Assembly (NCBI GenBank): GCA_045129695.1
Contig: JBGVJZ010000037.1
Span: forward strand, 62,001 to 126,000
Direction of reading: 5' to 3'
DNA: 64,000 bases
Source of the DNA: Eshraghiella sp045129695
GTDB taxonomy: Bacteria; Bacillota; Clostridia; Lachnospirales; Lachnospiraceae
Shown here: positions 1-8,848 of the stretch, in pieces
Layout: each line of letters opens with the position of its first letter
Numbering within the stretch: position 1 is the stretch's first letter
The notes under the pieces: generated by a model
The model's database searches: none
Seen by the model: only the letters and a program-made list of their open reading frames with translations
What the model was told of the DNA's origin: nothing
Translations under genes and position numbers: made by a program

Positions 1-290
1 TATATGCATGGCCTATTGCACAGATTGCGGTAATGGGTGCAGAAGGTGCAGTAAATATTATTGCCAACAGGAAGATTGAAGCAGCTGAGAATCCTGATGA
101 AGCCCGTAAAGCAGCAATTGCTGAATATGAGGAGAAGTTTATGAATCCTTATGTGGCGGCAGAGCGAGGATATGTGGACGAGGTTATTCGTCCGGAGGAA
201 ACCAAGGACAGAATTCTTAGTGCATTCCAGATGCTTGCCCAGAAGGACAAAGCACTCGTTCCAAAGAAGCATGGAAATATTCCGCTGTAG
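1..290 (+). CDS. Carboxyltransferase subunit, C-terminal fragment (acyl-CoA carboxylase / methylmalonyl-CoA decarboxylase type)
   Basis: The reading frame is open from the left edge (first full codon at position 3) to a TAG at 288-290, so only about 95 C-terminal residues are present. YAWPIAQIAVMGAEGAVNII, followed by a helical region and NPYVAAERGYVDEVI, is typical of the C-terminal crotonase-like half of biotin-dependent carboxyltransferases (propionyl-CoA carboxylase beta, methylmalonyl-CoA or glutaconyl-CoA decarboxylase alpha). These move CO2 between biotin and an acyl-CoA. Which enzyme this is cannot be decided from the fragment. A terminator follows 36 bases downstream, so this is the last gene of its operon. 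Confidence 0.85.
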   Translation, partial: YAWPIAQIAVMGAEGAVNIIANRKIEAAENPDEARKAAIAEYEEKFMNPYVAAERGYVDEVIRPEETKDRILSAFQMLAQKDKALVPKKHGNIPL

Positions 291-325
291 TTTCGATATA
301 TAATTTAATTTGAATTAATATTTCT

Positions 326-352
326 GGGTTAACGGATGCGTTAACCCTTTTT
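326..352 (+). terminator. Intrinsic terminator
   Basis: GGGTTAAC and GTTAACCC form an 8-bp perfect stem around a short loop and are followed by five T. It ends the carboxyltransferase operon and separates it from the convergent membrane protein gene. Confidence 0.85.
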
Positions 353-361
353 AAGTGGAAT

Positions 362-1855
362 CTAGTCGGAAATTTGCTTTATATATGTTCCGATATTTAG
401 CAATGCAACTATAATAAAAAACAACGGGGTGGTAACAGCTTGGTTTATGTTTACAAGTGCCTGCAGAGTGTAACATATCATTGAAACAAAGAGAGACATA
501 TAAATGACATTATTTGAGATGTCATTCATACGTTTTTTTATTGTACTGATTATCAGAGACAGATATGAAACTAATCCGGAAATTCCTAATGTCAGTAAAT
601 ACTGCAGGTATTCATTGTGAACATTATCATAATTTTCAAAAACACCTGTACCCATTTCGTAACCAAAGTGAAGATCTAATAAGGGTTTGATACTGTCGGG
701 ACCACAGCCGAAAATAATTTCCAGAGGACGGTAGTATTTAGTAAATAAAAGGAATCCCCTTGTCCATATAAAACCACGATTACTCCCCCAATTATCGCTC
801 CATACAAGTAAATTATGCAGTTTTCCATTATAGCCGTTAATATTGGCAAAAAGAAATATGGTTATTATGGCAATAGCTATAACTCCGTTTAAAATATAAA
901 TAAGCATTCGTATCTTATTAAAAGTATTTTTGTTTTGTTTTATCTGAATAATAATAAATAACATGAATATCAATAATATAATAGCAATTGGCAATATATA
1001 ATTACTCATTAATAATATTGATGTAAGAGAATCAATTACACGTTCACACTCCATTAAGACATACATAATACCTATTAATCTTGATAGAATAATTCCACAT
1101 ATTAAGAAAAAACATAATCTTACTAATTCTATATGTGACTTCAAAAGCAGTGGAATGGTTAATAAAATCACACCGATGGTTATATATCCACTGTCACTGT
1201 TTCCTACAACTAATCCAATAAATGATATCAAAGAAGTGATTAAATAAAATAACTGTGTTTTATTATTAATTGATTTTATGTATAAAACGATACCAATAGG
1301 CAGCGTTAATGAAAAAAAACTACTGTATATGTTTGTATGTCCTAAGGTGGCAATATAGAAATCTGTTTGATAAGAAGCCATATGTGTGTAAATACCAAAT
1401 GGATCAATACCAAAGAAGTTTAATATACCATTCACACTAACGATAGAGGAACCAAACATAATACCGGTAAATATATATTTATTAATAGTACAAAACCGGG
1501 TTATAAGGAAATATGAAATTCCGATGAATATTATTGTAAAAAGACCAAAGGCGCGTCCTTCTGTACCATATAATGCTATATCCTTGCGTGATGTAAAGAT
1601 ATATGAAAAGATGTTGATTAGTATGAAGCCCAGCATAAAATAATCCTGTAAGGACGGCTTGAGTCGTATTTTTTGCCGTGTACTTAATGCACTAAGCAGA
1701 CATAAAATGGTGAATGAAATTGTAAACCCTACAAACCAGTTTCGTTTTGTTTCTACTATATCAAATAATTTGTTGTGCATAATTAATGGGAATAGAATAA
1801 ACATTATACATATGTATATTGTGGAGATATGTTGACTTAAATACGTTTTTTTCAT
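362..1855 (-). CDS. O-antigen ligase/polymerase family (Wzy_C-like) polytopic membrane protein
   Basis: A 497-residue, very hydrophobic protein with about ten or more predicted membrane segments and a longer outside loop at roughly residues 340-415. At about residue 411 it has NVHNEYLQYLLTLGISG, the His-Asn-x-x-Leu-x...Gly-x-x-Gly signature of the Wzy_C/O-antigen ligase superfamily. Members transfer or polymerise lipid-linked glycans, or glycosylate proteins, at the outer face of the membrane. In a Gram-positive this would be teichuronic or capsular glycan assembly or pilin-type glycosylation. No glycosyltransferase genes are adjacent, so the substrate is unknown. It is convergent with the carboxyltransferase and divergent from the LRR protein gene. 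Confidence 0.7.
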   Translation of the reverse strand: MKKTYLSQHISTIYICIMFILFPLIMHNKLFDIVETKRNWFVGFTISFTILCLLSALSTRQKIRLKPSLQDYFMLGFILINIFSYIFTSRKDIALYGTEGRAFGLFTIIFIGISYFLITRFCTINKYIFTGIMFGSSIVSVNGILNFFGIDPFGIYTHMASYQTDFYIATLGHTNIYSSFFSLTLPIGIVLYIKSINNKTQLFYLITSLISFIGLVVGNSDSGYITIGVILLTIPLLLKSHIELVRLCFFLICGIILSRLIGIMYVLMECERVIDSLTSILLMSNYILPIAIILLIFMLFIIIQIKQNKNTFNKIRMLIYILNGVIAIAIITIFLFANINGYNGKLHNLLVWSDNWGSNRGFIWTRGFLLFTKYYRPLEIIFGCGPDSIKPLLDLHFGYEMGTGVFENYDNVHNEYLQYLLTLGISGLVSYLSLIISTIKKRMNDISNNVIYMSLFVSMICYTLQALVNINQAVTTPLFFIIVALLNIGTYIKQISD

Positions 1856-2052
1856 TTACTTCGTACCTCATCTTGTACTGATTTAAATATATCGAAAGTG
1901 AATTATAAGTTGTTAATAGTATAACTTACTAAAATAAAATTTTAAGAGCAGTTTTTGATGTTAACGAGACCATTTTTGATGGTATCGATGCAAAACGAGG
2001 AAAATGTGATATATTAAGTGCCAAATAAATATTATAAAAGGAGATTTAAGGT

Positions 2053-5000
2053 ATGAAGAAACAAATTAAGAAACTGATTGCTTTATTGCTTGTTATATGT
2101 ATGAGTTTTGCATATATACCTGCATCAATTAAAGCGGATACTACAGATCGTGTGCTTACAAGTGAAGATATTCCGGATGAGAACTTGTATAACACAATGC
2201 TTATAGCGGGGGATATGGATGCCAATGGTGAACTTACACTAAGTGAAGCATCAGCTATTAGCTTTATTGAAATTCTTAAGCCAATAAGTAGTTTTGAAGG
2301 GCTTGAATTAATTGAGAATGTAAGAGTGGGAATATACGGATACAGTGATAGTGATGAACAGGTTACTGAGGATGAACTAAAGGTGATGATTGAGAGTCTG
2401 GTCAATTATAACAATATTTATTCGTTGCTTATTACGGGAGTATTTATTGATGAAGAAATATTTGATAATGTTACTAAAATGGCATTGGAAGAGTTTGATG
2501 GAACGTTTAGTGATGTAACAGATTTTAGTTTTATGGAGCAGGCGGATATAACAGATAAACCTTTTTATGAAACAGTCAATAATTTGAGTTTGCTATTTCC
2601 GGTTAATGTGGATCCGGTTGATTTTTCATTAAACAACTTAAAACAATTTACAAATTTGACTAGATTGGAATTATCAGGAGGCATAAATATTTTAGATGTC
2701 GATACAATATCCCGGTACCAGACGTTGACTTGTTTAATATTATCAGGATATTACCCAAAGGACGCAGAGCTTGACTTATCTTCAAATACTTCTTTGGTGG
2801 ATGTTAACATTTCTAATGAGAATGATGAAAAATTATTAGTTACACTAGGTGATAATGATAACATAACGGATATCATATTAAATAATGTTTGCTTTAATGA
2901 AAGCCCGGTAAATTGTATTTCCTTGCATATTTATAATAGTAATTTGGAAAATATGAAATTAGATTTTAGCGAATATGAAAATCTTGCTACATTATCTATT
3001 TCAAATTGTGATATAGATGAGATTACAGGTTTGGAAAATTGTAATAATCTGAATTTATTGGATTTGAGTAATAATAATTTAACTAAGGTACCTTTTGATT
3101 GGAGTGAAAGGGGAGACGTTTATGGACTTGATTTAAGTGGAAATTATCTGACTAAAGAAGATGTTATTGCAAACGTACCGGAGCAGTTTGCTTCTAATAT
3201 CAGATGGGTTTTATCCGCTCTTAGCAGGAAAATCATAACAATTAACAAGATGGAGTTTCGCGAAGTATATACTGAATTTAATACGGATTATTTTGAAAGT
3301 GTATTAGATATGTATGTGGACGATGGATATATATATGAGCATTGGTATACAAACTGCAATGAAATTGTTCTTGAAAAATCTGTTCTTGAATGGGCTGCCA
3401 ACAGGACAGATGATGTAATCTTCAACTTTCAACATGTGGACGAACTTGGAAATATCGCATATGCAACAGTTAATTTAGCGGAAGCATTGGAAGATTTGAA
3501 CGATGACTGCGTAATTGAGTTTGATTTTAACAATAATGAAAGTACAATAGACATATGGAATACGGAAAATGTATATATTGACTTGCATAAAAAATATGGT
3601 GTAGATAATACTTATATTGAGGGTGTTACATATTGTTATGACTATTCAGGGATCGCATATAATATTTATTATGATTCTGCTGTCCCGTATAAGTATGGTG
3701 TTGACGAATTAGCTATGAGAACAATGGTAGAAAATGCAGAATTCTCAGACAGTAATACTTATTATTATATTCCGGTAGGAGCAGACCCTAATTATGAAGC
3801 TACTGCGGATGAAGGTGTTAACGCAGGTAAACAGAACGTATATGAGGAAGATATATATGGTATTTCAATGGATTATGACACCATATATGATATGCCGGAT
3901 GGTTCTGTTGTAAATACAAGCAGCTCTTATGGTAGCTTTTGGGTAAATAAAGATATATGGAATTTAATTATTTCAAAAAAAATGACTTTGAATATGTATA
4001 TGTTGGATTCATCAAATTTATATATTGATGGCATAATTATCCTGTCATATGATAATATGTGTATGTTTTCGGAAGAATTAACAGATACAAGCATATTTTT
4101 CGAATATGATTTTTTAAATGATGGTCTGACAAAATATTGTTATTGTGTCGGAGAGCATATACTTGAAGGTGCAAAAATTAAATTATATGTTGGTGATATT
4201 GCCAAAAATGGTGAAACTGTATGTGCCGTTAAAGAGTATGAATATATTGGTGAGGATAAACATAAAAAAGTCGGATATGAGATACTAAATGAATATTCTG
4301 TTGAAGCAGGAATGGTAGAAATGTCCTATTTACCTAATCCAAATGGACTTTCGTGGAAAGTTTCATTGAGAAATAAAAATGATATAGCAATATATAATGA
4401 ACTGCCATTACCATCCGGAGATTTTATAACCTATGAAAAAGGTGATGAGATAGTTTCGCTTTCAAATAAGATGGTTGATAATATTGATTTTAGGGGATGT
4501 ACGGATGGATTTACTGTGAGTTGCGATTGTACATTTAGCGAAATATTTGAGGGCGATAAGTGTATTTTTAGTCTGGAAGACAGAACCAACGAGGAAGAAT
4601 ACTATATGACGTTGAAAACAGATTCTATGGGATTTTTGGAGATGAATATTGCTGATGGAGACGACTATATATTTATGTTATTAGGTTTAGGTTCAATTCC
4701 TGTGAAATCCGATGAAGAGCATCATATGGATGTTGTGGTTGAAAATGTTGATGATATATTATATGTAACAATATATGTTGATGGAACACAATTTGAAGTT
4801 ATAAATGCAACAAATGCAACAAGTGGAAATGCAACAAGTGGAAATGCAGTATATAATGGAAATGGAGTATCAGAATTTGATATAACATTATTAAATACAA
4901 TTTATTGTAATGAAGGCACTGATTTTTACCTCAGTAATGTAGAACTTACAGTGTATGCCGGAAATATTTTTGCAGAAGATAAAGAAGAAACAGAAGATGG

Positions 5001-5928
5001 TTCAGAAGAAGGTACAGGCGACACAGGAAGTGGTTCAGAAGAAGGTACAGGCGACACAGGAAGTGGTTCAGAAGAAGGTACAGGCGACACAGGAAGCGGT
5101 TCAGAAGAAGGTACAGGCGACACAGGAAATGACACAAACACTGAATCAGGAGACGACAAGACTGACGGATATGAAGAACCGGAACGTATTGAAGATGATG
5201 AAATTGTAGATTCAGATACTGTAATTGAGGAGATATTAAATAATGTTGCAGATGAAGATAATAATACAATTGAAGTGATAACAGACGGTTCACAGATTAT
5301 CGGTAAAGATGCGTTCGATATAATGCTTGATAAAGGTAAAAATATAATATATGGTGTGGTTGATGAAAATAATGAACTAAAATATTCATGGTCATTTGCA
5401 TCAAAATATATTACTCATCCGGATATGTCTATGGATTTACATATAGAGATTAATGAGGAGCATAAAAAAATTGATAAAAAACTATATGATAAAGATGCTT
5501 TATATGTAAATTTCAAGCATCATGGCAAGCTTCCGGGTCCTTCAACAGTTAAAGTGTATGTAGGAAATAAATACAAGGAAGGCGAAAAAGTTCAGATGTA
5601 TTACTATGATGAAGCCAATGATAAGATTCTAAAAGTCGGTAAGCAACCATTAGTAGTTAAGGATGGTTATTTAGAATTTACAATCTCTCATTGCTCGACA
5701 TATTTCGTTATGGAACAACAGAAGGCACTTGAACTGGATGTTGAACAGAATATACAGTTGGATGAGAACTCTTTTGAAAATATTAATTTTAACATAATTA
5801 ATGTTGCTGTTTCAGATGTGGAGGCAGGATATGATACTAATGTGGCTATGATATATGCGTTGATATTTATGATTTTTGCTTCATCAACAATATTTATACT
5901 TACAATAAGAAAGAAAATGAATAATTGA
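2053..5928 (+). CDS. Very large secreted leucine-rich-repeat surface protein with C-terminal membrane anchor
   Basis: A 1291-residue protein. Residues 1-28 form a signal peptide (KKQIKK, hydrophobic core, cleavage near SIKA-D). An EF-hand/dockerin-like loop, DMDANGELTLSE, lies at 54-65. Irregular leucine-rich repeats of the L-x-x-L-x-L-x-x-N type fill about 180-370. A long middle region rich in Asp, Tyr and Asn is not recognised. An 11-residue EGTGDTGSGSE linker repeat starts near 984, and a single membrane helix with RKKMNN tail ends the protein at about 1260-1291. No LPXTG sorting motif is present, so the helix itself probably anchors it. AAAGGAG lies 8 bases before ATG. Cell-surface adhesion or polysaccharide contact is inferred, not shown. 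The gene stands alone and is very AT-rich. Confidence 0.7.
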   Translation: MKKQIKKLIALLLVICMSFAYIPASIKADTTDRVLTSEDIPDENLYNTMLIAGDMDANGELTLSEASAISFIEILKPISSFEGLELIENVRVGIYGYSDSDEQVTEDELKVMIESLVNYNNIYSLLITGVFIDEEIFDNVTKMALEEFDGTFSDVTDFSFMEQADITDKPFYETVNNLSLLFPVNVDPVDFSLNNLKQFTNLTRLELSGGINILDVDTISRYQTLTCLILSGYYPKDAELDLSSNTSLVDVNISNENDEKLLVTLGDNDNITDIILNNVCFNESPVNCISLHIYNSNLENMKLDFSEYENLATLSISNCDIDEITGLENCNNLNLLDLSNNNLTKVPFDWSERGDVYGLDLSGNYLTKEDVIANVPEQFASNIRWVLSALSRKIITINKMEFREVYTEFNTDYFESVLDMYVDDGYIYEHWYTNCNEIVLEKSVLEWAANRTDDVIFNFQHVDELGNIAYATVNLAEALEDLNDDCVIEFDFNNNESTIDIWNTENVYIDLHKKYGVDNTYIEGVTYCYDYSGIAYNIYYDSAVPYKYGVDELAMRTMVENAEFSDSNTYYYIPVGADPNYEATADEGVNAGKQNVYEEDIYGISMDYDTIYDMPDGSVVNTSSSYGSFWVNKDIWNLIISKKMTLNMYMLDSSNLYIDGIIILSYDNMCMFSEELTDTSIFFEYDFLNDGLTKYCYCVGEHILEGAKIKLYVGDIAKNGETVCAVKEYEYIGEDKHKKVGYEILNEYSVEAGMVEMSYLPNPNGLSWKVSLRNKNDIAIYNELPLPSGDFITYEKGDEIVSLSNKMVDNIDFRGCTDGFTVSCDCTFSEIFEGDKCIFSLEDRTNEEEYYMTLKTDSMGFLEMNIADGDDYIFMLLGLGSIPVKSDEEHHMDVVVENVDDILYVTIYVDGTQFEVINATNATSGNATSGNAVYNGNGVSEFDITLLNTIYCNEGTDFYLSNVELTVYAGNIFAEDKEETEDGSEEGTGDTGSGSEEGTGDTGSGSEEGTGDTGSGSEEGTGDTGNDTNTESGDDKTDGYEEPERIEDDEIVDSDTVIEEILNNVADEDNNTIEVITDGSQIIGKDAFDIMLDKGKNIIYGVVDENNELKYSWSFASKYITHPDMSMDLHIEINEEHKKIDKKLYDKDALYVNFKHHGKLPGPSTVKVYVGNKYKEGEKVQMYYYDEANDKILKVGKQPLVVKDGYLEFTISHCSTYFVMEQQKALELDVEQNIQLDENSFENINFNIINVAVSDVEAGYDTNVAMIYALIFMIFASSTIFILTIRKKMNN
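5001..5129 (+). repeat. 33-bp in-frame tandem repeat, about 3.9 copies
   Basis: Three nearly identical 33-bp units (5001-5033, 5034-5066, 5067-5099) and a partial fourth encode SEEGTGDTGSG linkers in the LRR surface protein. The copies differ at almost no base (one AGT/AGC change), which points to recent expansion and probable copy-number variation between strains. Confidence 0.9.
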
Positions 5929-5980
5929 GTTATATGTTATAACTTATAAAGAGGTTATAGGGAAATAAATAGTCCTTAAA

Positions 5981-6027
5981 AGCGGAGGCTGCGATTTATA
6001 CAAGTCACAGTCTCCGCTAATTTTTTT
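5981..6027 (+). terminator. Intrinsic terminator after the LRR protein gene
   Basis: AGCGGAGGCTGCGA pairs with TCACAGTCTCCGCT (two G-U pairs) around a loop of about 10 bases and is followed by seven T. Confidence 0.85.
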
Positions 6028-6087
6028 AATAAAAAGCTTGTAAAATCTTTAGACCTGTGGTATTATATTCTAGGTTAAGAGATATGT

Positions 6088-6158
6088 GCGGGTGTAGTTC
6101 AATGGTAGAACACTAGCCTTCCAAGCTAGATACGTGGGTTCGATTCCCATCACCCGCT
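6088..6158 (+). tRNA. tRNA-Gly (anticodon TCC)
   Basis: A 71-nt cloverleaf. The acceptor GCGGGTG (6088-6094) pairs with CACCCGC (6151-6157). The anticodon stem CTAGC/GCTAG holds the loop CTTCCAA with TCC at 6120-6122. The T arm carries GGTTCGATTCC. CCA is not encoded; the stem is followed directly by T. It reads GGA/GGG codons. A terminator follows immediately. Confidence 0.97.
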
Positions 6159-6161
6159 TTT

Positions 6162-6190
6162 AAGGAGTTTCGTGGTTGAAACTCCTTTTT
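6162..6190 (+). terminator. Terminator of the tRNA-Gly transcript
   Basis: AAGGAGTTTC and GAAACTCCTT form a 10-bp stem with a 6-base loop, followed by T residues. Confidence 0.85.
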
Positions 6191-6215
6191 GAATACATAT
6201 TTATTAATATTAATA

Positions 6216-6245
6216 AAAGGGACTTCAGTGACGAAGTCCCTTTTC
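6216..6245 (-). terminator. Terminator of the DUF4190 gene (works on either strand)
   Basis: AAAAGGGACTTC and GAAGTCCCTTTT form a stem flanked by A and T tracts on both sides. It lies just downstream of the minus-strand gene ending at 6276 and would also stop read-through from the tRNA. Confidence 0.75.
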
Positions 6246-6275
6246 GGTATCTGTAGAGGAGCAACAACAAGTGAA

Positions 6276-6815
6276 TTATACCCCTTCTTCTATCAATGCA
6301 GCCATAACAGCAAAAACTAAAATCAAATAGAACAGTACGCTTGTAACGATACCGATAATACCTGTTATAAGTCCTGACTTAGACATACCATTATCCATGT
6401 GGTTATGTCTCTTTCTGTAATTAGCTCTCATTATAAATGCTACGATTGATAAAACAAGACCGAATCCATAGCAGAAGCCAAAAGGAATGCTCATAATACC
6501 GCATGCCATTGATGAAATACAGAAACCATCTACCTTAGCATGTTGATTCTGAGGTGTCTGGTAATTGGCATAAGGCTGGTAGCCATAGCCTTCCTGCTGT
6601 CCGGCATATGGATTCTGACTGTAATTAGGCTGTGCATAACCGTTATTAGGCTGATTATAAGTCTGTTGATAATTATTATTAGGCTGATTATAAGCCTGTG
6701 AATAATTACTCTGAGGCTGTCCATAGCTATTCTGAGGCTGGCTGTAATAGCTGTTATTGGTACTTCCTTCGCCATTATAAGTATAATTGGTATATTTATC
6801 CTGATTGTTATCCAT
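6276..6815 (-). CDS. DUF4190-type membrane protein with N/Q/Y-rich N-terminus
   Basis: A 179-residue protein. Residues 1-92 are almost only Asn, Gln, Tyr, Pro and Ser in repeats such as YNQPNNNYQQTYNQPNNGYA. The C-terminal half has two hydrophobic hairpins (about 96-120 and 143-175) joined by a basic loop RANYRKRHNH, the layout of DUF4190 proteins. Function is unknown. Such proteins are small integral membrane proteins whose low-complexity tails may scaffold or self-associate. It is followed on the same strand by a shorter paralogue that starts with the same MDNNQ. GGAGG lies upstream of the start at 6815. Confidence 0.75.
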   Translation of the reverse strand: MDNNQDKYTNYTYNGEGSTNNSYYSQPQNSYGQPQSNYSQAYNQPNNNYQQTYNQPNNGYAQPNYSQNPYAGQQEGYGYQPYANYQTPQNQHAKVDGFCISSMACGIMSIPFGFCYGFGLVLSIVAFIMRANYRKRHNHMDNGMSKSGLITGIIGIVTSVLFYLILVFAVMAALIEEGV

Positions 6816-6883
6816 ATTAACCTCCTAAAATCAATTAATAACCTGTTATATTAACAAGTGATTTCTATTGTCTGATTGGTAAT

Positions 6884-7213
6884 TTAATATATGTTTTCAA
6901 CTATCATAGTGCCTATAATAGCAAAATAAATTATGTAGATAATTAAAACTACAATCCACATAATAAGCGAGCCTAAGCCACAACCGAAACCGATTTTGGA
7001 TTTCTTGACATGCTGTCCGTTATTCTTTTTCTTAACAATATTTGAAATAATTAATGCAGCAATTGAAACCGCCGGACCGGTTACAAAACCTGCGATACCG
7101 CAAATCATTGCAGCCAATGCAAGTCCTGATGATGCCTGGCTATTGTTATTAACAGGCTGCTGTGAATATGGTGCGTTATAGTAATTATTCTGCTGTCCCT
7201 GATTGTTATCCAT
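6884..7213 (-). CDS. DUF4190-type small membrane protein
   Basis: A 109-residue paralogue of the downstream gene. It begins MDNNQGQQNNYYNAPYSQQP, then has two hydrophobic stretches (about 27-56 and 77-106) around the basic loop VKKKNNGQHVKKSK. The N/Q/Y tail is much shorter. The two genes lie head to tail with a 68-base gap and probably arose by duplication. The start at 7213 has GGAGG upstream on the minus strand. No enzymatic motif is visible. Confidence 0.75.
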   Translation of the reverse strand: MDNNQGQQNNYYNAPYSQQPVNNNSQASSGLALAAMICGIAGFVTGPAVSIAALIISNIVKKKNNGQHVKKSKIGFGCGLGSLIMWIVVLIIYIIYFAIIGTMIVENIY

Positions 7214-7287
7214 TTCATTATCCTCCTGAAATTAAAATAATATTCGAGTAATTATATGCACAAAATAATAGAAAAGTCAAATAAATA

Positions 7288-7317
7288 TGAACAATTTTAT
7301 TTTTGTTGTGATATAAT
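7288..7317 (+). promoter_or_regulatory. Promoter of nth
   Basis: A perfect TATAAT (7312-7317) is preceded directly by TGA (extended -10). TGAACA at 7288-7293, 18 bp upstream, is a weak -35. It ends 27 bases before the nth start codon. Confidence 0.55.
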
Positions 7318-7344
7318 AGCTACATAAATTTATGGAGTAGTATT

Positions 7345-7980
7345 ATGAATCGAAAAGAGCGTGCAAAATTAATTACAGAGAGTCTGGATAAAGAGTATGG
7401 TACTGATTATGTATGCTATCTTAATCATGAAAATGCATGGCAGCTTCTTTTTGCTACAATACTGAGTGCCCAGTGTACCGATGCAAGAGTAAATATTGTT
7501 ACTAAGGATTTATTTGTAAAGTATCCGGGCATTGAGGATTTTGCTTATGCAGATATTAAGGTGCTTGAACAGGATATTAAGCCAACAGGTTTTTATCATA
7601 ATAAGGCTAAGAATATAAAGGCGTGTGCCAATGAATTATTGGAGCGGCATAATGGTGAGGTACCATCGGATATAGAGAGTCTCACGGCATTAAGCGGCGT
7701 GGGAAGAAAGACGGCTAATGTAATACGTGGTAATATTTACCATGAACCAAGCATTGTAGTGGACACTCATGTCAAAAGAATATCCAATAAGCTGGGACTT
7801 ACCAAAGAAGAGGATCCGGTCAAAATAGAAAAGGATTTAATGAAAATCCTTCCAAGGGATCACTGGATTCTGTATAATATACACATAATCCGCCTTGGAA
7901 GGAGCATTTGCGTGGCGAGAAAGCCCAGATGTGAAGAATGCTTTCTGCGGGATTTGTGTAAAACAGGAAAAAGCAGGTAA
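7345..7980 (+). CDS. nth: Endonuclease III (DNA glycosylase/AP lyase)
   Basis: A 211-residue bifunctional base-excision enzyme that removes oxidised pyrimidines and cuts the abasic strand. The helix-hairpin-helix LSGVGRKTANVI carries the catalytic Lys122. The catalytic Asp140 lies in VVDTHVKR. A [4Fe-4S] loop has Cys189, 196, 199 and 205 with the family C-X6-C-X2-C-X5-C spacing. Length matches E. coli Nth (211). It appears to be a single-gene unit with its own promoter and is convergent with the next gene, whose stop lies 3 bases away. Confidence 0.96.
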   Translation: MNRKERAKLITESLDKEYGTDYVCYLNHENAWQLLFATILSAQCTDARVNIVTKDLFVKYPGIEDFAYADIKVLEQDIKPTGFYHNKAKNIKACANELLERHNGEVPSDIESLTALSGVGRKTANVIRGNIYHEPSIVVDTHVKRISNKLGLTKEEDPVKIEKDLMKILPRDHWILYNIHIIRLGRSICVARKPRCEECFLRDLCKTGKSR

Positions 7981-7983
7981 CGT

Positions 7984-8607
7984 TTAATTGCAATATGAGC
8001 GGATTTCGTTTAATTTCTTCAGGATGGAAGGCTTCATAATTGAATTTATTTTATCTGCCCGGTCAATTAAACGGTCAATTTCGTCAGTATTCCCATGCTG
8101 ACGATAATAATCAGCCAGCATATAGAAATTACGGCTTACATCCGTTCCGATGCTGATACCGTATTCCAGCACTGTAACTGCCTCTGACTCCCTATTGAGC
8201 TGAAACAGTCTGTGTCCCCATCGTGCAAGCGTGTTAACAAGTGTAATGTAGTTATTGTCATATTCTGTAAGAACAGTAAGATTGGCAACACCATATTCAA
8301 GCTTCAAATCCGTATTGGAATATCCTGTAAGATTAAGAATCTTACATTGTGACAGATGCTTAATGCTTTGCTGGTATTCAGTTATCTCATCATCATCATT
8401 CGGCGCCATTGGTAATGTATCCAACGGAATCGAAATATAATTTAGGAAGGAAATGTCTTTCTTACGGGTGAAATTTGACTGCTCTTCAAGTTCCCAGAAT
8501 TTACGGGAGCCTTCGGATTGCTTTCTGTCGGATTTTTTTCGCTCGTAAAAAATAACAAAACCGATTATAATAGTACATAATACAATTACAGGTCCAAATC
8601 TATCCAT
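7984..8607 (-). CDS. Membrane-anchored helical-repeat (TPR-like) protein
   Basis: A 207-residue protein. One N-terminal membrane helix (MDRFGPVIVLCTIIIGFVIFY) is followed by a charged stretch and a cytoplasmic helical region with paired-helix character (LARWGHRLFQLNRESEAVTV, then MLADYYRQHGNTDEIDRLID), as in tetratricopeptide proteins. I chose ATG 8607 over the upstream ATG 8718 because the longer form would overlap the divergent 33-residue gene for its whole length and because GCGAGG lies 10 bases before 8607. The partner protein is unknown. Confidence 0.6.
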   Translation of the reverse strand: MDRFGPVIVLCTIIIGFVIFYERKKSDRKQSEGSRKFWELEEQSNFTRKKDISFLNYISIPLDTLPMAPNDDDEITEYQQSIKHLSQCKILNLTGYSNTDLKLEYGVANLTVLTEYDNNYITLVNTLARWGHRLFQLNRESEAVTVLEYGISIGTDVSRNFYMLADYYRQHGNTDEIDRLIDRADKINSIMKPSILKKLNEIRSYCN

Positions 8608-8638
8608 AAAAATAACCTCGCTTGAAAGGAAAATTAAA

Positions 8639-8740
8639 ATGTTTAAAAAGAAAAAAACAACAAGAATTGTAACCATGATTATAGCAGGCGTTCTGGTGCT
8701 CGCGATGTTAGTTCCCATGATTCTTTCATTGATAATTTAA
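8639..8740 (+). CDS. 33-residue single-pass membrane peptide
   Basis: MFKKKKTTRIVTMIIAGVLV, then a hydrophobic tail ending MILSLII. This is a basic head of about nine residues followed by one membrane helix that reaches the C-terminus. GAAAGGA lies 8 bases before ATG. The layout resembles the tiny membrane proteins of Firmicutes such as the stressosome-anchoring Prli42 family. That is a resemblance in size and architecture only. The gene is divergent from the TPR-like gene with 31 bases between the start codons, so one of the two promoters must lie inside the other gene. Confidence 0.55.
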   Translation: MFKKKKTTRIVTMIIAGVLVLAMLVPMILSLII

Positions 8741-8788
8741 ATATACAGTCTTTTGTAATTTTAGGCAACAAAAAACTCACCTAAAGGG

Positions 8789-8817
8789 TTGGATTATCAG
8801 GCAATATATGATAAAAT
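8789..8817 (+). promoter_or_regulatory. Promoter of the AIR-synthase-like operon
   Basis: TTGGAT (8789-8794), a 17-bp spacer, and TAAAAT (8812-8817) preceded by TGA. The first start codon follows at 8849. Confidence 0.55.
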
Positions 8818-8848
8818 GTTATGAAATAAGCATAAAAAGGTACAATAT

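Noticed and set aside
5001..5129. Regular 33-bp repeats taken for a CRISPR array
   Set aside because: The repeats are directly adjacent with no spacers and lie in frame within a coding region.
2053..5928. Sortase-anchored surface protein
   Set aside because: No LPXTG-like motif before the C-terminal membrane helix.
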